Shown: positions 23,662-34,421 of the stretch, one piece after another
Position numbering within the stretch: position 1 is the stretch's first letter
Layout of the letters: every line of letters starts with the position of its first letter
Assembly (NCBI RefSeq): GCF_000218685.1
Contig: NW_006763296.1
Coordinates: 2,190,907 to 2,254,906 of the forward strand
DNA: 64,000 bases
Origin: Serpula lacrymans var. lacrymans S7.9
Lineage: Eukaryota; Basidiomycota; Agaricomycetes; Boletales; Serpulaceae
Reading direction: 5' to 3'
The notes under the pieces: model-generated
What the model was told of the DNA's origin: nothing
The model's input: the letters and a program-made list of their open reading frames with translations, nothing else
The model's database searches: none
Program-made: the position numbers and the translations under genes

Positions 23662-24077
23662 TGTAACAACCAAGAGTTAGTTACTCTGGCGCACACAAGA
23701 ACACACTATAAGGGTAGTGAATGGAGAGTGGTTACCCCTTAGGCTGCAGAGAGTTTGTTGGTTAACAACAGGAGGACTCGCTGAGGAGTCTCCTTGATCT
23801 ATTGGGGTATTTATACTAATACAGAGTGTTTGTACCTATGTACTGTACAGTTGATAAAAGCAGTGGCTGATGATGTCAGAGGGCGCAGCCCGTGTGACCA
23901 GCTCCACTGCATGAGAGAGTTTGTGTCTAAAAGAAGAATAAAGGCAGTGCTGTGTGAGAAGGTGGAGTTAGAACGAAAAAGGAAGGTGCTGCATGGCACG
24001 GAGTGTGAACTATAGTAAAAGGTTAAAGCGGAGAATGAAAATTAAAGGAAAGGTCTGAAAATTGTGTTATCGTAACA
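23662..24077 (-). mobile_element. Solo LTR of a TGTTAC-family Gypsy element, with target duplication
   Basis: 416 bp from TGTAACAACCAAG to GTTATCGTAACA, flanked on both sides by the 5-bp duplication AATAC (23657-23661 and 24078-24082). Reverse complement matches the LTRs at 33529 and 41626, including a shared core near TGCATGGCAC and a TATA-like stretch (TTTATACTAATAC). It is inserted inside the third copy of the fold-back terminus. Confidence 0.88.
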
Positions 24078-24099
24078 AATACAAAGTAGGACTATTTTA

Positions 24100-25367
24100 G
24101 GATGTACTCAAAACTAATATTTGTACTACTTCAATGGCTATCTAAAATATTCCTACTAAATAGATATGTTCTGTGAGTATCAAGTGGTGTCCAAAGCATC
24201 CAATGGGACTACTTTGACTACTTTTGGGTACTACTCAAGTCCCACTGGGTATCCCAGAAGGTCTAGTAGGATGTTTTTATTGTATCCATGTGGTATCAAG
24301 AAGATTCAATGAGATTGATATATATACTGTTGGTATTCCCACTAGTTATGTAAGATATCTTTTGGAGTACTTGTATGGCGTCCACAACATCCAATGTGAC
24401 TACCTTGGGTACATCTTATATTCTACCAAGTATCCCAGGTCCTCCAGTAGAATGTCCCTACGTTGCCATAGATGTCCTTTAACAGCACTCAGATATTGTC
24501 CAAGAGATCCAATGAAACTACTGCTGATATCCTAATGGTCCTCCAAAACATTCTTATTTATACCCAAATACTAACTGGGAGATCCAAAGAAGCTAATATT
24601 TGTGCTGGTGGTTTCCAAATGGTCATCCAGGTCCCTATTATACCCCAGATGTCCTTTGGGGTACTTGTATAGTGTCCATAACATCCAATTAGACTACCAT
24701 GGGTATTACTTATATCCTATTGGAGTATCTGGGATCTCCTTATTATACATGGATACCCTTTAGGAGTACTCACAATTATATAGAATATCCAATAAAACTA
24801 CTGGTGTCCTTGTGGGCATTTCTAATGTCTTTGTTATATCTGGATATTCTTTACCATTACCCACAAGATGTCCAAAATATCCAATGAGACTACTATTTGT
24901 ACTGCAGGAGTCCCAATTTTCATCCAAAATATCTGTACTATACCTGGATATCCTTTGGGAGTACAAAATAAAGTCAGAATATCTAATGTGACTACTTTGA
25001 GTATTACTTGTGTCTCACTGGGTACTACAGATACTCTAGTAGGATGTTTTTATTATACCCTGGATGTCCTATGAGGACACCCACACATTGTTCAAAACAT
25101 CTAATGAGACTGTTATTTATACTGTTGGTGTCCCAATGGTCACCTAAAATGTTTTTATTGTACCTGGATATCCTTTGGGAGTACCACATGATGTCCAAAG
25201 TATCAAATGTAACTACTGAAAGTACTAATTATATCCCAATGGGCAACACAGAATATTGAATGAGGCTAATATTTGTACTGTTAGTATCATGATGGTCATC
25301 CAGAATGTCTCTATTATACATGGATATCTTTTGGAGTACCTGTACAGTATCCACAACATCCAATGGC
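24100..25367 (+). repeat. Degenerate ~100-bp tandem repeat array
   Basis: The landmark ATCCAATGNGACTACT recurs near 24199, 24383, 24501, 24681, 24786, 24880, 24978, 25097, 25200 and 25358, mostly 95-120 bp apart (a few intervals span two units). Each is followed by GGATATCCTTTGGGAGTAC-like text. Units are diverged and continue into both arms. No sustained coding frame. Confidence 0.8.
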
Positions 25368-26092
25368 ATTACTACTTATGTCCCACTAGCTGTCTCAGAT
25401 GCCCCAGTAGAATGTTCCTATTTTATATGGAAGTCCTTTGGGGGTCTCCATAACTAGCCAAGACATCTAGAACATCCTCCTTATACTTGTATGTCCTTGG
25501 GAATTACCACTGAGATGTCTAGAACACCAAATGAGACTACTATATTTACTGTTAGTATCCTAACAATTATCCATAATACCCCTATTATACCCAGATATTC
25601 ATTAGAAGTACCTGCAAGCTGCCCATAGTATCCAATGAGACTACTCTGGGTACTACTTATACTACATTAGGATTTCTTTATTGTACCATGGATATCCTTT
25701 GGGAGTACCTACATGTTATTCAAAATACCAGGTAAAACTACTATTTCTATATGGATAACATTTAAAAGTACTCCCACAGGATATTCTATAACATAATTAG
25801 ATCAGTCAATACACACCTTAAAGTGAAACACTTTGATTTTGGGTTATTCCAGGATAGTCCTGCTTTATATTGATATAGGGTATAGGATTTTTGGAATTAA
25901 TTAGTGCTAGGACCCCTGGCACCAACTGGGACTCCCAGGGTTCTCAAATTGCTCCTGGATAACATTAGCTCAAGGGAGCCCTGCATGGATTACCTGCCTA
26001 TGGGATAATCCCAGGATAAAGGCCTCTTAGGCACATCAAATAACAGAAACTGATCAACCTAAGAGGCTATGGAAAGAGGTCGACTGAAGTGT
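25368..26092 (-). repeat. Right arm of the 725-bp inverted repeat
   Basis: Exact reverse complement, as far as read, of 22710-23434, ending GGTCGACTGAAGTGT. Beyond it the sequence (AAGAATCACTCTG) does not resume the LTR remnant found left of the left arm, and no clear target duplication flanks the structure. Confidence 0.93.
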
Positions 26093-26178
26093 AAGAATCA
26101 CTCTGCAGATAAATCACTCACCTTGTTAAAGAATGACGCTATTTTGTCCTCCTGCCTTTTCCTGTATTCTATGTAAAA

Positions 26179-26778
26179 TTATGGGGAATACTCCTGACAC
26201 CAACCACGCATAATATATCCACCAGGTCCAGGGCCTTTGGTACCCAAAAAATTGACAAGTTCTTCCACAATAGACACCACAGTCTCCTTCAACAGGCTGT
26301 CAGAAAGCCTGGTATCTTGGGCAAGGATCCATTCTTGCATGGTGTGGGATGGTGAGTAAGTTGGCTGTGGCATCTTTGACTGAGGGTGAGCATGAGCATG
26401 CCATGTCGCAGTATTAATAACATGAGAATCTAGCTCGCTGGCAAATGCCTCAAGAAATTGGCCATCTTCTATCCATTGTTTCAAAAGGTAGGATACATCT
26501 GGGATCTTGTGGGGTTTCTGGAGCTGCTCAGAAAGGAACACGTAAAGGTAATCCTTTAAGTCGTAATATTGACCTTTTTTTTTGTGACAATCAATGAAAT
26601 TATAGATCACATTTGAATTGGCCCAGAGTGGCATAGGTGGCGACTTGAATATGTAGTCGAAATCCATGACTTGTAAGTCGGAATAGCTATGCACACTTCG
26701 CTCTTTGTGTATTTCAATATCCATCACCTTGTGAGGTGCAATTTTATTCAGATTATGTGGCCATACAAAAGATGACAA
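26179..26778 (-). pseudogene. Orphan 199-codon exon, unknown protein, between fold-back and Copia
   Basis: Open from an AATAG acceptor at about 26779 to a stop at 26179. It reads SSFVWPHNLNKIAPHKVMDI, then MDFDYIFKSPPMPLWANSN, and ends GTKGPGPGGYIMRGWCQEYS. Composition looks like real protein, and no internal stop occurs. A GTAAGC donor-like site about 60 nt upstream (near 26832) suggests an upstream exon, but the next exon frame does not fit simply, and the Copia LTR begins at 26890. I recognise no domain. It is probably a fragment of a transposon-associated or host gene cut by the Copia insertion. Confidence 0.45.
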
Positions 26779-26889
26779 CTATTTCTCCTTCAATCAACTA
26801 GTAATGTTTCAGTGGAAAATGAGAGGCTTACCCTGTATCTTTAGCTCAGATTTATTTGTGAAGCTTGGGAATTGGCTGAAAGTCCAGTG

Positions 26890-27179
26890 TGACAAAACCA
26901 GATAAACCCGGTCTCTGCCGAAGCAGCCATTGTTCTCCATGGAGCATAGCCACCACTCCATGGAGTAACCATTGTTCTCCTAGGAGCACAATTGTACTCC
27001 TAGGAGTCATTATACTGTAGCGAGTAGCACCTCCGACTATAAGTAGTAGGGGGTTTAGTATAGGAATACCTCAGTCGTTTCTATAGCCTCTCGGGCAGCG
27101 GCTGAGTTTCGCTTAGGTAAATAGTAAAGTTGTTTCTATAGCCTCTCGGGCAGCGGCTGAGTTTCACTTAGTTTTATTA
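26890..27179 (+). repeat. Left LTR of the Copia element
   Basis: 290 bp starting TGACAAAACCAGATAAACC. It carries an extra ~20 bp containing a second CTCCTAGGAG palindrome, absent from the right LTR, and two internal copies of a GTTTCTATAGCCTCTCGGGC block. It lacks the 52-bp insert present in the right LTR. Confidence 0.9.
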
Positions 27180-27248
27180 GGTTATGAGCCCTGGTGCGCA
27201 AAAGCTACGCAGGAAATAATTCTTATTTGAAACGGCAACCTTGGAACC

Positions 27249-30200
27249 ATGACCACAGCACGCGATACATCCGCATGTCCAGTTCTCACTGGACCCAACA
27301 ATTTTCAGATATGGAAACTCCGGATCATTTCAAAGCTACATCGGGAAAAAGTTCTCCGGGTTGTTACTGTAAGGACCATTTCATTATTTTCTTATCTTCG
27401 CTATGTCTTGGTTCTTGAACGCTTTACCCGTTACACCTCTGGCTCTAGGGCTAGAGGTATCCTTTGCAGTTTTACTTCTCATAGCCCTCACAGGCTTTTT
27501 TAACCATCGCTACCATTTTATATCACAGATCAGAGACTGGGTATCGCTCCCAGCCAGCCAGCACACTGGGTAGGGACTGGTAGTAGGCATCTCGCCAACC
27601 AGCTCCAAGCCCCAGTAAAGCCTGGTTATACTAATAACGCCTTATTCAGGATCGTACCTCATTATGAGGATACGGTTCCTGGACACGCGTGACAAATCCT
27701 CTATTATTAGTACAAGTCTCTCACCTGCTGATTAATCAAGTCAAAAGTCGTATGATAGTTACTCTCCCTTTTTCTTATTGGTCGATTTATTCCTCAGACC
27801 ACTTTTTGTATATTCTCCTTTCAGTCTGAGGAACGAACAGTTCACTATATAAAGCCTTACCTATTCATGTATGGCTCCTTAGTTTTCTATTACTGAATTT
27901 ACCCGCTTTACTCCTCAACAAGAACCTTTGAAGCTTACCTCTCATTGTCCTCTACTCGCTATATTCTCTAGCGTCTGTCGACCTCAAGCTCATTGAACCC
28001 TTTACTCCCTGCAAGTGCAGAAGGAGACAGGTTTTGTTCTTTGTTATAGTTTATCGTTGCCTCACAGTTACTGGAGAGGAGCTTAAGCCCTCACCAGGAA
28101 AACCTACCTCCTCAGAGGATCCAGAGATCACCTGGATACTTAAGGATGAGAAGGCACATGGAATCATCCAGGACCACATCTCTGATGCCCTCCTAATGAG
28201 GACTGGAGACCTCACCAGCTCCAAGGAGTTATTTGATAAACTTGTCTCACTCCATCAAACGTCCAACATTGCCTCGGCCTTCTATTCATTCCAGCAACTC
28301 ACCAAATTGTCCTGGGATGGGACATCACCTATCCAGGACCACATTGCAAAAATCCAGACAATTGATTCACACCTCTCCGGAATGAAACTAGGAGTTGATA
28401 CCAAACTCATGGCTTTTGCTCTTCTCCAATCTCTCCCATGCACTCCTGAATGGCAAATATTTCAGTCATCAGTAATCAACACGATTGAAAAAAATAAACT
28501 TACCTTTGATGCAGTTGAGATCCGGATCACTGCAGAAGTTGCACGACAGTCAGGGAAGGCCCCTGGAGGTTCTGAATCAGCACTCAAATCCGAGGAGAAA
28601 TGGTGTAACTTCCACAAAGCCAAATCACACAACACCTCGGAGTGTCGAACACTTCAGTCAGCTGAAAAAGGTCAAAGGAAGAAGGAAAAGGAAAGACACA
28701 AGGATAAAGGAAAAGAGAAGGAAAAGGCAAATACAGCGGAGCAATCATCTGGATCTGACTCCGAGGAGGAACAAAGTCATATTGCATTGGAACATGTACA
28801 TATTTCCAAGCCCCTTGCTAAACGCATTCAAGCTTACCTTGTGTCGGAACCCGATAAGACCAAAACAACAATTATTATTGACTCTGGAGAAACATCCCAT
28901 ATGGTCCCTCACCGCTCCTGGTTTGAGCCAGGAACATACCATGTTCTGCATCCTCCGAGGACAATCAGTTTTGGGGATGAATCCTCTGTAAATGCCATTG
29001 GCATTGGAACAGTAATCCTACAAGCAACTGTTGGCAATAAGGACTACAATATTGCACTGTCAAATGTCTTACTTGTGCCAAACTTCACGTTAGCACTTGT
29101 TTCTGTCCACAAATTGCCCAAAACGGGGTTATCAACACTTTTTCCAGCAGGGTCAAATGCTTGTGAAGTTCGGAAAAAGGAGGAACTTATCCTCACTGCC
29201 TTACACAAGCGAGGACTTTATCACATCCAAGCAAAACCCAAAATCAACCCGGAGTCAGCTTTTGCAGCAGTAGATGTAAATTTATTGCACAGGAGAATAG
29301 GACACATTGGAATGGACCGCTTGCAACGAATGGTTATAAAAGGACAGCTCCAGGACATAGACATTCTTACCGGAACCCCGGAGTTTTGTGAACCTTGTAC
29401 TTTAGGAAAGATGAAGAAATTACCTTTCAAGTCCACTGGAGGAAACTGAGCCAAGCACCCCATACAAATTGTGCACACAGATGTTGGAGGACCAATCAAA
29501 CCAACTTCCAGGGAGGGTTTTCGGTACTGGGATTATCATTGTAGATGATTTCTCCAAATTTCCATGGATATATTTCCTTAAACATAAAAGTGAAGCACTG
29601 GAACGATACAAGCAATGGAAAGAAGATGTCCAAACATTCTTCCGGACTCATTTGGGAGAAGAAAACTTCACTCCACTATACACAGAATTCCTCCGAAGCG
29701 ATGGGGGAGGAGAATATACTGGCAATGCATTCAAAAATCAACTCTGAGGAGATGGTGTCATCCAAGAAACTACAGCTGCAGATACTCCAGAACAAAATGG
29801 CATTGCAGAACGCATGAATCAGACATTGGCTACATTAGCAACCACTATGCTCCATGATTCCAAGCTCCCAAAGTCATTTTGGGTAGATGCCATGCAAACA
29901 GCTGCATATATCACAGCACGCAGCCCAGCATCAGGACTCCATGGAAAGACCCCATATGAAATACTGTTTAAAAGGAGAGTTGATCCAACTTTATTTCGCC
30001 CTTTCGGATGCCAAGCATATGCCTTGATTCCGAAAGACAAAAGGCAAGGGAAGTTTTACTCCAAGGGGCGCAAAGCCATAATGATTGGCTACACACATGG
30101 AAAGCAAGCCTACAAACTCCTAGACACTGAAAAACGGACTGTGTTTTCCAGTCGGCATGTCATATTCAATGAATCCGGAAAGGTACAAAAGGACGACACT

Positions 30201-32501
30201 GCTTCCTGGAACACAGACACTAGCACAGATCAGTGGGAGGAACTCATTCCGGAGAATTCTCACTATCCAGACTAAAATACATTGGAGGAGGATGATCCTG
30301 ACCCTCGGATCCGAGATCCAAATGAATTGCAAATGGAACCATATCAGCATGAAGATGTTCCGAGAGCAGTGGGAGCACCTAATCAGCTAAGACACCCTCC
30401 ACAACAGTCTCTACAACCAAGACCTGAACACTGGCCATCTTCAGAACGGAAAGCCAAAGTAGAGTCACAGTCAGTGGGAGGACAGCTCCTCAACATACAG
30501 CCAGCTGATGTGGAAAAAGTCCGGATACAGCTAAACAGCCTGTCCATTGGATCAGCTTCTGGAAGGCATCCAACACCTCCGAGGAGTGATTCAACACCTT
30601 CAGGAGTGAGTGGGGCAACACACACACAAATGCGTCTACTCCCTGGAGTACCTGCACAGGTTCTCAAAAGAGCAGTCATGCCTGCTGAAGTCCTAGGAGT
30701 ATGCAAAAGCAGTCGCCAGACCCGTCCTGCAGACAAAAACCGAGATTATCAAAGGACTCTAGATGAGGAACAGTCTCAAAAAGAGCAGCATAACAACTCC
30801 ATGGAGAAACCTAACACTCCTGAGGTTCATGAAGAAACATCTGATACAGAGGAGACATTCTTTGCTGGAATAGCAAGTACCGGTCCATCTAACACAGACC
30901 TTCCAAGGACACTAAAGGAAGCCTTATCACGTCCGGATGGAGAATTATGGAAGTCTGCCTTGGAGGAGGAACTCCTAAGTCTCAATACTAATGCAGTATA
31001 TGACACTGTTCCACTTCCGAAGGGAGTAAAACCCATCACATCAAAACCTGTGTTCCGGATCAAGTTTGATCAAAACGGAAACATTGAGAGATACAAACTC
31101 CGGATTGTTGCACGAGGTTTTACTCAAAGGGAGGGGATTGATTACCAGGAGGTTTTTGCTCCGGTTGCAAACTTAGAGTCAATCCGAATTATTCTAGCCC
31201 TGGCAGCAAAGTACGACCTAGAACTTGATCAAATGGACGTATCCACAGCTTATCTCAATGGAGAACTTGAAGAAGAACTGTACATGCTTCCTCCAGGGGG
31301 TATTCCTATCCAACCTGGATACTGCTGGAGATTGAAGAAATCCATCTACGGGTTAAAACAAGCTGGTCGTACATGGAACAAAACTTTTGATTGCAAGCTC
31401 CAGGAGCTCAGTTTCACAAGACTAAATGCAGAAACATGTCTCTATGTATTCCGGGACAACAAACAAATATGCTTTGTTGTTGTCTATGTAGATGACCTTC
31501 TCCTAGGAGCTTCATCCCGAAAATTCATGGATATCACAAAAGCCAAACTCGAATCCATATTCAAAATGCGGGACCTTGGAGAAGCAAAATACATCCTCGG
31601 AATAGAAATCCAACGTGATCGTTCAAACAAAACAATATCCCTATTGCAACGCCAATACATTGACACAGTCCTGGAGCGTACTGGAATGAAAAACTGCAAA
31701 CCAGTATGGACACCAATGGCCCATAGATCAAAACTCCTTGCAAATGCTCCAGGGGAAGATATTGTGCAACACGAGATGCATATTGAAGGGCGTCAAGTGT
31801 CATACCTCTCAATTGTAGGCTCCCTCATGTATGCCATGCTTGGAACCCGCCCAGACATTGCCTACGTCGTTGGAATACTAAGCAGACATAGCTCAGCTCC
31901 AAGGAGCCATCACTGGGAAGCTGCAAAATGTGTCCTCCGATATCTGAAAGCAACCAGGGACATGGAACTACGATATGATGGCACAGATGTCTCCATGGAC
32001 ATGGATTTCTATGGATATTCAGATGCAGATTGGTCTGGAGACCCAGACACGTCTCGATCAACATCAGGGTTTGTCTTTATCACCATCCGAGGAGCAATTT
32101 CCTGGACAAGCAAAAGACAAAGTGTGGTAGCTTTATCCTCCACGGAGTCAGAGTACATTGGATTGAGCAATGCTGGACAACACCTTGCATGGCTTCGGAC
32201 ATTTTTTGAAGAAATTGAACATGCTCAAAATGGACTTACAACATTGCACTGTGACAATCAAGCAGCCATTATTCTTACACAAGATCCACAGCTCCGTGCT
32301 CGCACAAAACACATTCAACGGAAATATCATTTTATCCAAGATGACTTAGTATCAAAGGGAGAGGCAGTAATCAGATACGTTCCTACAGGAGATATGGTTG
32401 CCGACATTCTCACTAAACCCCTCACTCACAAAAAACACTGGAAATTCTCTAAAGCTATGGGACTACGGTTGCACTTGAGTGGGAGTGACAAAACCGGATA
32501 A
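27249..32501 (+). pseudogene. Copia polyprotein, gag-protease-integrase-RT-RNase H, broken
   Basis: It starts MTTARDTSACPVLTGPNNFQ at 27249. Gag is cut by a solo LTR (27368-28066) and resumes TGEELKPSPG. Zinc knuckle-like CNFHKAKSHNTSEC (near 28602). Protease DSGETSHMVPH (near 28880). Integrase HRRIGHIGM with CEPC, then HTDVGG, RSDGGGEYTG and PEQNGIAERMNQ. RT: IVARGFTQREGIDYQEVFAP and YVDDLLLG. RNase H: SDADWSGDPDTSRSTSG, LSSTESEY and ADILTKPL, ending at 32501. Breaks: TGA at 29447, a frameshift near 29530, TGA at 29745, TAA at 30273. The RT-RNase H part (30282-32501) stays open for 739 codons with catalytic residues intact, so decay is recent. Confidence 0.92.
27368..28066 (+). mobile_element. 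Solo LTR (699 bp) inserted in Copia gag, with target duplication
   Basis: It runs from TGTAAGGACCATTTC to TTGCCTCACA, with TG...CA ends, flanked by the 5-bp duplication GTTAC (27363-27367 and 28067-28071). Removing it and one GTTAC restores an open gag frame. A TATATAAAG box lies near 27847. No relative of this LTR was seen elsewhere in the window. Confidence 0.9.
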
Positions 32502-32807
32502 ACCTGGTCTCTGCCAAAGCAGCCATTGTTCTCCATGGAGTTTAGCCACCACTCCATGGAGTCACCATTGTTCTCCTAGGAGTCATTATACTGTAGCGAG
32601 TAGCACCTCCGACTATAAGTAGTAGGGGGTTTAGTATAGGAATACCTCAGTCGTTTCTATAGCCTCTCGGGCAGCGGCTGAGGTATGTTACATTAAATTT
32701 ATTAGAGATCACCTTAAACTAACATCTATTATAGTTTCACTTAGGTAAATAATAAAGTTGTTTCTATAGCCTCTCGGGCAGCGGCTGAGTTTCACTTAGT
32801 TTTATTA
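32486..32807 (+). repeat. Right LTR of the Copia element
   Basis: 322 bp starting TGACAAAACCGGATAAACC and ending TTAGTTTTATTA like the left LTR. The length difference from the left LTR is explained exactly by one missing 20-bp block and one extra 52-bp block. Confidence 0.9.
32683..32734 (+). other. 52-bp intron-like insert present only in the right Copia LTR
   Basis: It runs from donor GTATGT (32683) to acceptor TATTATAG (32734), with a CTAAC branch-point-like motif about 16 nt before the end. The left LTR joins the flanks directly (GGCTGAG|TTTC). Its length and signals match ordinary introns of this genome. Confidence 0.8.
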
Positions 32808-32927
32808 ATAGTAAGCCAGAATGATAGCTAGATCATACCTGATAATATATTGAATATGTTAATCAGCAAACTGTGGTGTGCATCAGCATCCTCTTGCAGA
32901 GTGTTAACCAATAATGCAAATACTTAC

Positions 32928-33030
32928 AAGGCATCCTTGGTATTTTCTACCATTTAACTTGTGTCCCGGAGAGGGTTATTGATGTCCTTAGCCATGCTGG
33001 TCTGTCTATTAATATGGCATCTATATTAAA
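32928..33030 (+). pseudogene. Fragment of a repetitive basidiomycete transposon-associated protein
   Basis: One open segment reads GILGIFYHLTCVPERVIDVL and then SHAGLSINMASI. This resembles a block found in large, highly repeated basidiomycete proteins (the DUF6589-type group, recalled from family knowledge). About 34 residues only; flanking frames are closed. Confidence 0.5.
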
Positions 33031-33528
33031 CCCAGTCAACTGGTTTGATTGGGTAGGAATTTGTCTCTGACTCGCTTTTAATCCAGATGATCCTATCTAC
33101 TACATTCTAGGTATCTGCCTTTTACTTCAAGTTTCTCTTTACTACTTTGTCCTGGCTTTTGAAGCTTGTTTGTATATCCGGTATGTATCCTTCATTGATA
33201 GCAAAATGTACATCTGGGAGAAGTGTCTGATTTTTGTTGTCATTGGTGCCTTTAGGATGATCTGCCCTTCTGCTCATACTGTGGGGATTGACTTATAATA
33301 GCTAGACTTGCAGTGTGATTTTAAAGTGATTTTTTTGTAAAATATAATCCCTGATATCATTTGCCTGTCCTTACAGCTTTGAGTCTGGAATTTTTAGTAA
33401 AATCATTGTACTACTATCTCATATACTATATAGAAAATATTTACGAAATGATCATGCTCAAGGCAGGCAACATAAAGAGAATATTTTGTAGATAATATTT
33501 ATAAAATTATCCAAGGATCCACTCTAAA
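33031..33528. other. Repeat-island filler, no gene seen
   Basis: AT-rich sequence without a sustained reading frame between the protein fragment and the next LTR. Short hydrophobic frames near 33100-33200 were not recognisable. Confidence 0.4.
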
Positions 33529-33941
33529 TGTTACAATAACACAATTTTTGGACCTTTAAAATTTATTCTCCTCTTCAACTTTCTTTTGTAGTTTTCACAC
33601 CCTGTGCCATGCGGCACTTTCTATTATTGTTTAAACTCCACTTCTTGCGCTGCGCTGCCTTTTTCTTATTTTTAGATATAAGCATCTCACACAGTGGAGC
33701 CGGTCACATGGGCTGTGCCCCATGACATCATCAGCCACTGCCTCCATAAACTGTACAGTACACATGTACAAATGACCTGTAGTAGTATATATACCCCAAT
33801 ATCAAGGAGACTGCTCAGCAAGTCCTCCTGTTGTTTACCCACAACTAACTCGGTCCTATCTAAAGGGTAACCACTCCCCTCACTACCACTATAAGCTTTG
33901 TCTGAGTTGTGCGCCAGAGTATCAAAACTTTGGTTGTAACA
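33529..33941 (+). mobile_element. LTR of a TGTTAC-family Gypsy element (presumed 5' LTR)
   Basis: 413 bp from TGTTACAATAACAC to GGTTGTAACA, closely matching the LTRs at 41626 and, reversed, 23662. It contains a TATATATACCCC TATA-like box and a GTACAGTACACATGTAC dyad. It precedes Gypsy gag, so it is probably the 5' LTR of the broken element. No target duplication was seen. Confidence 0.85.
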
Positions 33942-34421
33942 TTAGGACTCGCTGTTCTTACTCTCTCACACTTTGTGCAAACCTGGTCCTCAGGGTTAAG
34001 GGGTTATTGTTTTGGAATATCCTGTATAGCAGAAGTGTGTGCTCCTAGCGATGGCCCTGTAGTGCTCAAGGAGAAAGGATAATTATCTACACACAGCCCC
34101 CAGTGTCAAGGGGAGTACTTTAGCTCAGCAGTTGGTGTGGAACCAATGTTGATTAGAATTTACATACAAATCTTCTCTTTCTCTTTCCTCTGACCAGGCC
34201 GGGCACTTGCCTCCGCCAGTCTGGAGAAGGGTTGACAGCTTAACAAGTGGACCACCCCATGACAACTGTTCGGACCAGGGTTTATTATGTTTATCTTTTA
34301 TATACATTTTAAATACTATAGTGTGGGTAGTCAGAGATTGAGATTTGATACTCAGCTGGGAAGAGGTTGATCCGCAGATAGCAAGCTGGGACCCCCAGTT
34401 GACATGTTGTTGCAACCGGAT

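Larger units (their letters stand above)
26890..32807 (+). mobile_element. Copia-type LTR retrotransposon, inactivated
   Basis: Two LTRs (26890-27179 and 32486-32807) bracket gag-protease-integrase-RT-RNase H in Copia order. The left LTR is followed by a GGTTATGAGCCCTGG sequence suitable as a primer-binding site. A purine tract, GAGTGGGAG, precedes the right LTR. No matching 5-bp target duplication was found at the outer edges, and the polyprotein has stops and a frameshift. Confidence 0.93.

Noticed and set aside
27368..28066. Long intron in the Copia gag gene
   Set aside because: TG...CA ends, an exact 5-bp GTTAC duplication and an internal TATA box fit a solo LTR better, and 0.7 kb is far longer than the introns of this genome.
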